Assembly: GCA_049890295.1 (NCBI GenBank)
Contig: JBMHBP010000002.1
Coordinates: forward strand, 62,001-126,000
Source: GCA-2862585 sp049890295
GTDB lineage: Bacteria; Bacteroidota; Bacteroidia; Flavobacteriales; UBA7312
Direction: 5' to 3'
Length of the DNA: 64,000 nt
Shown here: positions 43,609-52,143 of the stretch, piece by piece
How the letters are laid out: every line of letters starts with the position of its first letter
Numbering within the stretch: position 1 is the stretch's first letter
Made by a program: the position numbers and the translations under genes
The notes under the pieces: generated by a model
What the model was told of the DNA's origin: nothing
Database searches by the model: none
Seen by the model: only the letters and a program-made list of their open reading frames with translations

Positions 43609-45377
43609 TAGAGCAGCAACTACATACAGCCATTAGCAACGCCCTTTCGAAACTGTTTGGACCTGCAGACTATAATATTCAAATTCAAAAGACTCGAAAA
43701 GAGTTTGAAGGTGACTTGACCTTAGTAGCCTTTCCATTACTCAAGCTATCAAAGATGGGACCCGAACAAACTGCTAATGCCATTGGTAATTACTTATTGG
43801 AGTATTCCTCAATGATAAAGGAATTCAACACGGTTAAAGGATTTCTAAATCTTACTATAGAGGATAGTAATTGGTTAGACCATTTTCGGTTAGCACAAAA
43901 AGACCCCCAATTTGGACTTCATAAAATAGAAAATGATGCCCCGGTTCATATTGTTGAATTTTCATCACCCAATACCAACAAACCCCTTCATTTAGGTCAT
44001 ATTCGAAATATATTATTGGGTAATGCCGTAGCTGATATCTTAGCCGCCTCTGGCAAAAGAGTTAAAAAGGTCCAAATTATAAATGATAGAGGCATTCATA
44101 TTTGTAAATCCATGATTGCTTGGCTAGAGTTTGGTAATAACGAAACACCACAAAGTACCCAAATGAAGGGCGATCACTTTGTGGGCAAGTATTACGTCGT
44201 ATTTGACCAACACTACAAAAAAGAACAAGAAGCCCTTATTCAGACTGGTATGAGTAAAGATGATGCTGAAAAAGAAGCACCTATCTTCAAGAAAGCCCAA
44301 GAACTACTCATCAAATGGGAAGCCAAAGACAAAGAAGTTATTGAACTTTGGAAAAAAATGAATAATTGGGTATATGATGGATTTGCGACTACCTATGATC
44401 GAATGGGAGTAAGCTTCGATAAAAATTATTATGAAAGTGACACCTATCTTTTAGGAAAAGAAGTCATACAGTCAGGATTGGAAAAAGGTATTTTTCATAA
44501 GAAAGAAGACGGCTCCGTATGGATAGACCTTACTGATGATGGTTTAGATGAGAAAATACTACTACGTTCTGATGGCACGGCAGTTTATATGACACAAGAT
44601 ATAGGAACTGCAATACAACGACACGATGATTTTGACTTTTCACACATGACCTACACTGTTGGAAATGAACAAGATTATCATTTTAAGGTTTTGTTCTTAA
44701 TTCTGGATAAGTTAGGATACGATTGGGCTAAAAATTGCTACCACCTTTCTTATGGAATGGTCGATTTGCCTACTGGCAAAATGAAATCCAGGGAAGGAAC
44801 AGTTGTTGATGCCGACATCCTCATGCAAGAAATGGTTCAAACAGCCAAAGATATATCCCTTGAACTTGGTAAGTTGGACCAAATGACTATCCAACAATCA
44901 GATCAATTATTCGAACACATAGGGCTGGGTGCCTTGAAGTATTTTATGCTAAAAGTAGATCCCAAAAAGCGAATGTTATTCGATCCTAAAGAATCTATTG
45001 ATTTCAACGGAAATACAGGGCCTTTTATTCAGTACACCCATGCCAGAATACAGACAATTTTGACAAAATATAGTCAAGACAAACACTTTGATCAATCATT
45101 AGTTGTGTTAGAATCTAAAGAAAAAGAAATTATAAAGCTCTTGTTGGACTTTCCATTAATAATCAAAGAATCAGCTCAGTCATACAGCCCGGCTCTTTTG
45201 GCTAATTACATTTATGATTTAGTAAAAGAATTCAATGGGTTTTATCAAAATGTGCCGATACTTATTGATGAGGATGAAAACAGAAAAGCATTCAGAATTA
45301 CACTTTGTCAAGAGGTAGGTAATGCCATTAAAATAGGAATGAAATTATTAGGGGTCAAAGTACCCGATAGAATGTAA
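43605..45377 (+). CDS. argS: Arginyl-tRNA synthetase
   Basis: Class I synthetase of 590 aa. I start it at ATG 43605 (MIEQQLHTAISNALSKLFG), which overlaps the ctlX stop by 4 bases; an earlier frame opening would run through ctlX. The N-terminal Add-1 domain is followed by SPNTNKPLHLGHIRN (HIGH motif, near residue 128) and the KMSKS-like loop KMKSREG (near 392). The C-terminal DALR anticodon domain ends ...KVPDRM, typical of ArgS. Translational coupling with two arginine/citrulline enzymes is notable. Confidence 0.96.
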   Translation: MIEQQLHTAISNALSKLFGPADYNIQIQKTRKEFEGDLTLVAFPLLKLSKMGPEQTANAIGNYLLEYSSMIKEFNTVKGFLNLTIEDSNWLDHFRLAQKDPQFGLHKIENDAPVHIVEFSSPNTNKPLHLGHIRNILLGNAVADILAASGKRVKKVQIINDRGIHICKSMIAWLEFGNNETPQSTQMKGDHFVGKYYVVFDQHYKKEQEALIQTGMSKDDAEKEAPIFKKAQELLIKWEAKDKEVIELWKKMNNWVYDGFATTYDRMGVSFDKNYYESDTYLLGKEVIQSGLEKGIFHKKEDGSVWIDLTDDGLDEKILLRSDGTAVYMTQDIGTAIQRHDDFDFSHMTYTVGNEQDYHFKVLFLILDKLGYDWAKNCYHLSYGMVDLPTGKMKSREGTVVDADILMQEMVQTAKDISLELGKLDQMTIQQSDQLFEHIGLGALKYFMLKVDPKKRMLFDPKESIDFNGNTGPFIQYTHARIQTILTKYSQDKHFDQSLVVLESKEKEIIKLLLDFPLIIKESAQSYSPALLANYIYDLVKEFNGFYQNVPILIDEDENRKAFRITLCQEVGNAIKIGMKLLGVKVPDRM

Positions 45378-45382
45378 AAGAT

Positions 45383-46726
45383 ATGTTTGAAAATTTATCA
45401 GAAAAATTAGAAAAAGCCTTTAAAGTATTGAAAGGCCAGGGTAGCATCTCTGAAATCAATGTTGCCCAAACCATGAAAGAAATTCGCAAGGCCCTAATTA
45501 CCGCCGATGTGGATTTCAAAACTGCCAAACAGTTTACCAATAAGGTCAAGGAACAAGCCATTGGTCAAAAGGTGCTTACTGCCGTTGAACCTGGTCAATT
45601 ACTCACCAAAATAATGCGTGATGAGTTAGCTGATTTGATGGGAAGCTCATACTCTGAAATCAATTTACAAGGTAATCCGACTGTAATTTTAGTAGCTGGC
45701 CTTCAGGGATCTGGAAAAACTACTTTCAGTGGAAAGTTAGCATTACATTTGAAAAGTAAACATAACAAAAAACCTCTTTTAGTGGCTTGTGATGTGTATC
45801 GACCTGCCGCCATTGATCAGTTAGGTGTCTTGGCTGAACAAGTAGGAGCCGACATATATAAAGAGGAAGACAATAAAAATCCAGTTGAGATAGCCAAAAA
45901 CGCCATCAAATTTGCTAAATCAAACACTAATAATGTAGTTATTGTCGATACCGCTGGTCGTTTAGCTGTAGACGAACAAATGATGACTGAAATAGCACAA
46001 GTAAAATCAGCCATTACACCTCATGAAATATTGTTTGTGGTCGATTCTATGACAGGTCAAGATGCAGTCAACACTGCCAAGGCCTTTAATGAAAAGCTAA
46101 ACTTTGATGGGGTAGTGTTAACCAAATTAGATGGTGATACACGAGGTGGTGCTGCCCTTACTATCCGATCCGTAGTCGATAAGCCCATTAAATTCATAGG
46201 TACCAGCGAAAAGATGGATGGCATAGATGTATTTCACCCTGATAGGATGGCCAGCCGAATTTTAGGAATGGGAGATGTTATATCGCTAGTGGAAAGAGCT
46301 CAACAGCAATTTGACGAACAAGAGGCCCGAAAATTGCAAAAGAAAATTGCAAAGAACCAATTTGGCTTTGACGATTTTTTAAAGCAAATACAGCAAATCA
46401 AGAAGATGGGTAATATGAAAGACCTAATGGGAATGATTCCAGGCATGGGTAAAGCCCTCAAAGGCGTAGACATTGATGATGATGCTTTTAAAGGCATAGA
46501 AGCTATGATAAAATCCATGACTCAAGAGGAGCGAACTAACCCAAAAATAATTAACGGTAGCCGTAGGAAACGAATTGCCAATGGAAGTGGGAGTACTATT
46601 CAAGAAGTCAATCAACTCATCAAGCAATTTGGGCAGATGGGTAAAATGATGAAAATGATGCAAGGTGGTGGTGCCAAACAAATGATGCAAATGATGCAAA
46701 ACAAAGGTGGAATGCCAAAAATGTAA
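45383..46726 (+). CDS. ffh: Signal recognition particle protein Ffh
   Basis: SRP54-type GTPase of 447 aa. The NG domain has P-loop GLQGSGKTTF (near residue 107), DVYRPAAIDQL, DTAGR and TKLDGDTRGG. The M domain from about residue 300 binds 4.5S RNA and signal peptides, and the C-terminus is methionine-rich (GKMMKMMQGGGAKQMMQMM). It partners with FtsY at 22.5 kb. No 4.5S RNA gene is recognisable in the window. It follows argS by 5 bases. Confidence 0.96.
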   Translation: MFENLSEKLEKAFKVLKGQGSISEINVAQTMKEIRKALITADVDFKTAKQFTNKVKEQAIGQKVLTAVEPGQLLTKIMRDELADLMGSSYSEINLQGNPTVILVAGLQGSGKTTFSGKLALHLKSKHNKKPLLVACDVYRPAAIDQLGVLAEQVGADIYKEEDNKNPVEIAKNAIKFAKSNTNNVVIVDTAGRLAVDEQMMTEIAQVKSAITPHEILFVVDSMTGQDAVNTAKAFNEKLNFDGVVLTKLDGDTRGGAALTIRSVVDKPIKFIGTSEKMDGIDVFHPDRMASRILGMGDVISLVERAQQQFDEQEARKLQKKIAKNQFGFDDFLKQIQQIKKMGNMKDLMGMIPGMGKALKGVDIDDDAFKGIEAMIKSMTQEERTNPKIINGSRRKRIANGSGSTIQEVNQLIKQFGQMGKMMKMMQGGGAKQMMQMMQNKGGMPKM

Positions 46727-46738
46727 CAAAACAAATAC

Positions 46739-47617
46739 ATGCAAATTTTAGACGGAAAACAGACATCATTAGAAATACAGCAAGAAATTGCCATTGAGGT
46801 CCACAAATTGCTACAACAAGGTAAAAAGAAACCACACTTGGCAGCCATATTAGTGGGTAATAATGGTGCGAGCGAAACTTATGTTGCTGCCAAAGTAAAG
46901 GCCTGTCAACGCGTTGGCTTTGACTCCTCTCTAATCCGTTTTGAAGAAAACATAACTCAGGAAGCACTTATAAAAGAAGTTCAAAAAGTAAATGCTAATA
47001 ACGATATTGATGGATTGATAGTCCAATTGCCACTACCCAGTCACATTGACGAAATGACCATTACTGAAACGATATCGCCTTCCAAAGATGTCGATGGCTT
47101 TCATCCTCAAAATATTGGTAAAATGGCTCTAAACTTACCCACCTTTTTACCAGCCACACCTGCAGGTGTTATGGAGTTAATTAAACGCTACAAGATAGAA
47201 ACGGAGGGTAAGCATTGTGTAGTAATAGGAAGAAGTCATATAGTTGGTTCACCAATGAGCATTTTGATGGCACGAAACACCTACCCTGGTAATTGTACCG
47301 TAACACTTACTCATAGTAGGACCCAAAATTTAAAAGATATATGTCAAACAGCCGATATATTGATTGTCGCTTTGGGCCGACCTGAGTTTATTACTGCTGA
47401 TATGGTTAAAGAGGGAGCGTGCATTATCGACGTAGGAATTACACGCCTTAAATCCGACAAAACAAAAAGTGGCTGGAAGTTGAAAGGTGACGTCAATTAT
47501 GATGAGGTAGCTTCTAAGTCCACGTTCATAACACCAGTACCTGGTGGAGTTGGCCCAATGACCATTGCCATGTTGTTACAAAATACTCTATTTGCGGTTA
47601 AAGGATTTGAACAATGA
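46739..47617 (+). CDS. folD: Methylenetetrahydrofolate dehydrogenase/cyclohydrolase FolD
   Basis: Bifunctional one-carbon enzyme of 292 aa that interconverts 5,10-methylene-THF and 10-formyl-THF with NADP. The catalytic YxxxK motif is in GASETYVAAKVKAC; the folate loop is VQLPLPSH; the NADP-binding segment is GRSHIVGSPMS; and the C-terminal VPGGVGPMTIAML is characteristic. It overlaps queE by 4 bases (ATGA). Confidence 0.96.
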   Translation: MQILDGKQTSLEIQQEIAIEVHKLLQQGKKKPHLAAILVGNNGASETYVAAKVKACQRVGFDSSLIRFEENITQEALIKEVQKVNANNDIDGLIVQLPLPSHIDEMTITETISPSKDVDGFHPQNIGKMALNLPTFLPATPAGVMELIKRYKIETEGKHCVVIGRSHIVGSPMSILMARNTYPGNCTVTLTHSRTQNLKDICQTADILIVALGRPEFITADMVKEGACIIDVGITRLKSDKTKSGWKLKGDVNYDEVASKSTFITPVPGGVGPMTIAMLLQNTLFAVKGFEQ

Positions 47618-48246
47618 CAACAAACACCCAACCATTAGTACAACAAGGCCTTATGTTACCCCTAATGGAGGCCTTCTACACCATTCAAGGCGAAGGTTAT
47701 TTTTCTGGTACACCGGCCTTTTTTTTGAGAATAGGTGGTTGTGATGTAGGCTGCCATTGGTGTGACGTCAAAGAAAGCTGGGATGCTAATTTGCACCCAC
47801 CTACTCACATCGATGATATGCTGAGTCAGATTAAAAACTACCCAGCTAAGACAGTTGTGATTACTGGTGGTGAGCCTCTTATGTGGAATATGGAACCACT
47901 TACAAGCTTACTTCAAACTAATGGATATGCTGTTCATATTGAAACTTCTGGTGCTTATCCAATGACAGGCACTTTTGATTGGATATGTCTCTCACCTAAA
48001 AAAAATAACCCACCTCAAAAAGCAATAATTCCACTAGCTAATGAGTTAAAAGTGATAGTGCATAATATGAACGACTTCAAGTGGGCAGAAGGATATTCGA
48101 CGGGGTGTATGGATTCATGCAAACGTTTTCTTCAACCCGAATGGAGTAAAGAAAAGGAAATGATGCCCCACATTACCGATTATGTAATGAAGCACCCAAA
48201 GTGGAATATATCCTTGCAAACGCATAAGTATATGGGGATCCCCTAA
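47614..48246 (+). CDS. queE: 7-carboxy-7-deazaguanine synthase QueE
   Basis: Radical SAM enzyme of 210 aa that makes 7-carboxy-7-deazaguanine from carboxytetrahydropterin, a step to queuosine in tRNA. The N-terminal FYTIQGEGYFSGTPAFFLR is diagnostic. The cluster motif is CDVGCHWC (CxxxCxxC), and the SAM-binding TGGEPLMW follows. Other queuosine genes are not in the window. It overlaps folD by 4 bases and is 13 bases before the OmpA-family gene. Confidence 0.94.
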   Translation: MTTNTQPLVQQGLMLPLMEAFYTIQGEGYFSGTPAFFLRIGGCDVGCHWCDVKESWDANLHPPTHIDDMLSQIKNYPAKTVVITGGEPLMWNMEPLTSLLQTNGYAVHIETSGAYPMTGTFDWICLSPKKNNPPQKAIIPLANELKVIVHNMNDFKWAEGYSTGCMDSCKRFLQPEWSKEKEMMPHITDYVMKHPKWNISLQTHKYMGIP

Positions 48247-48259
48247 AAAATTAAAATCA

Positions 48260-50143
48260 ATGAAAAAAATTATTTTATTTTTTTTCTTTCCATTCGTTTT
48301 GTATGCTCAAAACACCTCAAAAGCCAAAAAGGCTTACGCTAAGGCCGAAGAGTTTTATCAGCAAAATAATGATAAAAAAGCCGCTGAATTTGTACAATCG
48401 GCTATTAGGCAAGACCCCAATTATTTACCCTCTTATTTACTTTTAGGACAAATCAAAGAGGAAGCGGGTAAAAAACAAGAAGCCATAGATAATTACCTCA
48501 TTGGACTTTCTGATAATAATTCTGAAAATGCCTGGGGATACTGGAAAGTGGGTATGCTTAATATGGATCTAGCCAATTATCAAGAAGCTAAAAAGGCCTT
48601 TAACTATTTTTTACAATTCAATAACCAACGAAGTAAGCGAATCAATTCCGCTAAACAGCAATTGGATAATTGTCACTTTGCATTAGAAGCATTAAGAAAC
48701 CCCGTGACATTCAATTTTGAAAACATGGGAGAGGGTATAAATAGTAAGTGGGAAGAATATTTGCCATCCATTTCTGCTGACGGAAAGTTTTTTGTTTTTA
48801 CCCGAAGAGGCCCCCACCAAAATAGTGTCATTTCGGAAGACTTTTATCAGAGTATTTATGATAATGGACAATGGACAATGGCTCAAAATTTAGGACCATC
48901 AGTCAATACGCAAGGTAATGAAGGCGCTCAATGCCTAGCACCAAATGGTAAAGTACTGTTTTTTACCGCTTGTGATCGTCAGGATGGCTTTGGTCGTTGT
49001 GATATATACATCAGTTTTAAGCGTGATGGTCAGTGGACAGAAGCAAGAAATATTGGACCCAGCATCAACTCCAAACACTGGGAATCCCAACCTACTATTT
49101 CTCCTGATGGGAGGGAATTATATTTTGTTAGCAACCGTCCAGGTGGTTATGGCGATATGGACATTTGGAAAAGCGTTTTGACAGAGCAAGGTACCTTTTC
49201 TGAGCCAGTGAACCTAGGGCCGACAATTAATACACAATATGATGAGATGTCACCCTTTATTCATACCGATAATCAGAGTTTATATTTTGCCTCCAAAGGT
49301 CATCCTGGAATGGGAGATTTTGACCTTTTTATCAGCCGTCGTAATTTCCCTGCTACCGACTGGCAACTACCAATAAATTTGGGCTACCCTATTAATACTA
49401 ATGGAGTAGAAAACAGTTTGATTGTTGCATCCGATGGCAAGACAGCCTATTTTGCTTCCGACAAATCCGGCTATGGTCAGGAAGATATATTTTGGTTCCA
49501 TTTACCTCAAGAGAAACAAGCTAAACAAGTTGCTTATCTAAACACCAAAGTGTTAGATGCTGAGAGTAAGACGCCTTTAAAAGCCAGAATAGAAATTATT
49601 GATTTAGCTACTGGTCAAGTAATGATTTCTTCTTTCACCTACAGTAGGTCAGGCGAGTTTTTTACTTGTTTGCCTGCAAATGCCAACTATGCCGTTAATG
49701 TGTCTAGAGATAACTACCTCTTTCATTCAGAAAACTTTTCGCTAAATGAACAAAGTGCCTTACAAGCCCTTCAACTAGATATAGAATTGCAACGACCAAA
49801 TAAAGGAAGTGCTATTGTACTAAAAAATATCTTTTTTGATACTGATGCTTATAGTTTGAAAAGTGAATCAGAGACTGAGCTAAATATCTTATTTACTTTT
49901 TTGACTAAGAACTCAGATTTAATGGTAGAAATTGAAGGCCATACCGACAATATAGGTAGTCAAAGTTATAATCTTAACCTTTCCGAAAATAGAGCCAAAG
50001 CGGTCTATGATTTTTTGATAGAGAAAGGGATTTCTTCAAGCCGTCTGACTTACAAAGGGTTTGGAGCCTCACAACCCATTGCTGACAATACATTAGAAGC
50101 CGGTAGGGCTGAAAATAGACGCACTGCTTTTCGGGTAAAGTAG
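48260..50143 (+). CDS. TPR / WD40-like propeller / OmpA envelope protein, PorE-like
   Basis: Protein of 627 aa with signal peptide (...FFPFVLYAQ), TPR-like helices (about 20-140), a PD40 beta-propeller (about 150-415, repeats such as PSISADGKFFVFTRR, PTISPDGRELYFVSNR), a carboxypeptidase-regulatory-like domain (about 425-510) and an OmpA peptidoglycan-binding domain (about 520-627, EIEGHTDNIGSQSYN, NRRTAFRVK). This four-part order is that of PorE, a T9SS component that tethers the machine to the cell wall. PorE is a lipoprotein in Porphyromonas; here no lipobox is seen, so it may be a paralogue. Last gene of the argS-queE run. Confidence 0.82.
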   Translation: MKKIILFFFFPFVLYAQNTSKAKKAYAKAEEFYQQNNDKKAAEFVQSAIRQDPNYLPSYLLLGQIKEEAGKKQEAIDNYLIGLSDNNSENAWGYWKVGMLNMDLANYQEAKKAFNYFLQFNNQRSKRINSAKQQLDNCHFALEALRNPVTFNFENMGEGINSKWEEYLPSISADGKFFVFTRRGPHQNSVISEDFYQSIYDNGQWTMAQNLGPSVNTQGNEGAQCLAPNGKVLFFTACDRQDGFGRCDIYISFKRDGQWTEARNIGPSINSKHWESQPTISPDGRELYFVSNRPGGYGDMDIWKSVLTEQGTFSEPVNLGPTINTQYDEMSPFIHTDNQSLYFASKGHPGMGDFDLFISRRNFPATDWQLPINLGYPINTNGVENSLIVASDGKTAYFASDKSGYGQEDIFWFHLPQEKQAKQVAYLNTKVLDAESKTPLKARIEIIDLATGQVMISSFTYSRSGEFFTCLPANANYAVNVSRDNYLFHSENFSLNEQSALQALQLDIELQRPNKGSAIVLKNIFFDTDAYSLKSESETELNILFTFLTKNSDLMVEIEGHTDNIGSQSYNLNLSENRAKAVYDFLIEKGISSSRLTYKGFGASQPIADNTLEAGRAENRRTAFRVK

Positions 50144-50169
50144 TACATCTTATGATTTACAAAAATTCT

Positions 50170-50961
50170 TCAAATGGCCTTTTTAAGTCGAATTAATTTT
50201 TTAATCAATCCTTGCAACTTATTTAGTGGTAACATATTGGCACCATCGGATTTAGCTTGTGAGGGAGTGGGGTGAGTTTCAATAAAAATACCATCTGCTC
50301 CTGTGGCAATAGCTGCTTTAGCTATGGTGTCAATCATTTCAGGTGTTCCGCCCGTTACACCGTTACTTTGGTTAGGTTGTTGTAAAGAATGGGTCACATC
50401 CATAATTACGGGAGCGTAGCTTTGCATTTTTGGTATACTCCTAAAATCAATTACTAAATCTTGGTAGCCGAACTGATTACCTCGTTCGGTAAGTAAAACA
50501 CATTGATTGCCACTGTCTTTTATTTTTTGGACAGCAAACTTCATGCTCTCTGGCGAAAGGAATTGGCCTTTTTTGATGTTTACTGTTTTACCGGTTTTGG
50601 CTGCAGCTACTAGCAAGTCTGTCTGTCGACACAAAAAGGCTGGAATTTGAAGAATATCCACGTGTTTAGCTGCTAATTGAGCTTCTTCTACAGAATGAAT
50701 ATCAGTGGTCACAGGAATATCTAGTTCTTTTCTAATTTTACTCAATATAGCTAGTGCTTTCTCATCGCCTATACCAGTAAAAGAGTCTAAACGAGAACGA
50801 TTTGCTTTTCGGTAAGAGCCTTTGAAGACAAAGGGAATGCCGAATTCTTGGCAAATATTTTTGATATGCTGTGCGATGTTAAAGGCCATTTCTTCGCTTT
50901 CAATTACGCAGGGTCCGGCAATTAGAAAGAAAGAATCTTCATATATCAGTTTACTTATCAC
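50170..50961 (-). CDS. kdsA: 3-deoxy-D-manno-octulosonate 8-phosphate synthase KdsA
   Basis: Enzyme of 263 aa that condenses phosphoenolpyruvate with arabinose 5-phosphate to give KDO-8-phosphate for lipopolysaccharide. The start is GTG (50961), the only start before the conserved FFLIAGPCVIES. Cys18 in AGPC places it in the metal-dependent class; metal-independent enzymes such as that of E. coli have Asn there. Other landmarks are FKGSYRKANRS, FLCRQTDLL and DVTHSLQQPN. It lies 9 bases after the DUF5723 gene, in a three-gene minus-strand operon. Confidence 0.94.
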   Translation of the reverse strand: MISKLIYEDSFFLIAGPCVIESEEMAFNIAQHIKNICQEFGIPFVFKGSYRKANRSRLDSFTGIGDEKALAILSKIRKELDIPVTTDIHSVEEAQLAAKHVDILQIPAFLCRQTDLLVAAAKTGKTVNIKKGQFLSPESMKFAVQKIKDSGNQCVLLTERGNQFGYQDLVIDFRSIPKMQSYAPVIMDVTHSLQQPNQSNGVTGGTPEMIDTIAKAAIATGADGIFIETHPTPSQAKSDGANMLPLNKLQGLIKKLIRLKKAI

Positions 50962-50970
50962 TGTACTAGT

Positions 50971-52143
50971 TTATTTACTTGTCGAAAATACTCTTTTTAT
51001 ACCAAAAGAAAGGTGTAGCCCATAATTTTGGGAAGGTATAATTGAATTGGCTTGCTTGGTGAATAGGGAATAGGTCATTTTTTTACTGATGAAGCCATAG
51101 CCAAATTGAAAGCCAGGTCGTTCAAATCCCCCGATGTGGTACCCCAAAGAAAATTCGTGTTTTTTGAATGATTTTATCATGTCTAATGATACTCGTGGTA
51201 GTTCATAAATTCCTGATTTATGAATTACAGAAAAACGTATACCATCTACGTAAGTTAAGTCTGTTTTTTGAATAGTAGAAAATGCTAAGGTTGTTGGAAG
51301 TCTCCAAGTGAATCTTTCTTTTTTAACTTCATTTATAACATTTTGTAAACTGTCAAAATCACTAGTTAGCAAACTATCGTTAAACGCTATAAAATCGTCT
51401 ACATTAATTCCCTCAAACGACCATGAACTATTCACATATCTATTATTTGTCGTTTCGTCCCATTTTATAAAACCCAAATCTTGTATAGAAACAATATAAC
51501 TACCATTTCCAATTGAGTCAGTATATGTGAAACCCAGGGCTGCACCTTTTCCATTTAACTTGAATAAATTATTTCTTAAATCGGTAGTATCAGTATGGTG
51601 CCCTTCAAAATCGATTTCATAAGCTACACTACTACCAGATTCTCCAGTTGTAAAAACAGCATTTTTGACATCAAAAATGGCCATTTGATGTCCACCAATA
51701 AAGGAAATAGAGGTGGTGAATTTTGGGTGCCACTGATAGAATACTTCAAGTTTTGAATAATGATAAGCGTTCAATTGAAATGGTGAAAGTTTTAATTGCT
51801 CTCCTTTGAATGGAGCGTTTCCAAATAATATCAGTTCTGCTAAAGGTTTACTGTATGAACTATACAATGCAGCATGATTACCAAATAAAAGCCCCCATCC
51901 TTTTCTATTTTTATATTTCAATTCATTATCCAGTTCAAATTGAATATAATTAAATGGTTTTAAACCATCAATAATGTTATTCTTTTCTGTGTTATCTAAG
52001 AATCCATATGATTCGGATAGTAATTGTTCATTAATGCTATTATTAAATAGGCCAATATTTGACGATATATTCAAACTACTTTCTTGAGCTGAAAGCAAAA
52101 ATGAAAGATGTAAAATAGATATTATAAACAGAACTATTCTCAT
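50971..52143 (-). CDS. DUF5723-type outer-membrane beta-barrel protein
   Basis: Protein of 390 aa with a signal peptide (...LSFLLSAQ) and long amphipathic beta strands with abundant aromatic residues (YKNRKGWGLLFGNHAALYSS, FEVF/YQWHPKFTTSISFIGG types), resembling the DUF5723 outer-membrane proteins of Bacteroidota. The function is unknown. It overlaps the stop of the upstream lipoprotein gene by one base (TAATG), so these two are very likely partners in the outer membrane. kdsA follows after 9 bases, which hints at a surface or LPS-related role, but this is only positional. Confidence 0.78.
   Translation of the reverse strand: MRIVLFIISILHLSFLLSAQESSLNISSNIGLFNNSINEQLLSESYGFLDNTEKNNIIDGLKPFNYIQFELDNELKYKNRKGWGLLFGNHAALYSSYSKPLAELILFGNAPFKGEQLKLSPFQLNAYHYSKLEVFYQWHPKFTTSISFIGGHQMAIFDVKNAVFTTGESGSSVAYEIDFEGHHTDTTDLRNNLFKLNGKGAALGFTYTDSIGNGSYIVSIQDLGFIKWDETTNNRYVNSSWSFEGINVDDFIAFNDSLLTSDFDSLQNVINEVKKERFTWRLPTTLAFSTIQKTDLTYVDGIRFSVIHKSGIYELPRVSLDMIKSFKKHEFSLGYHIGGFERPGFQFGYGFISKKMTYSLFTKQANSIIPSQNYGLHLSFGIKRVFSTSK

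Noticed and set aside
46424..46967. Several overlapping antisense frames (72-115 codons) opposite the ffh 3' end and folD
   Set aside because: His- and Phe/Ile-rich translations are the mirror of the methionine-rich M domain of Ffh; no start signals or homology.
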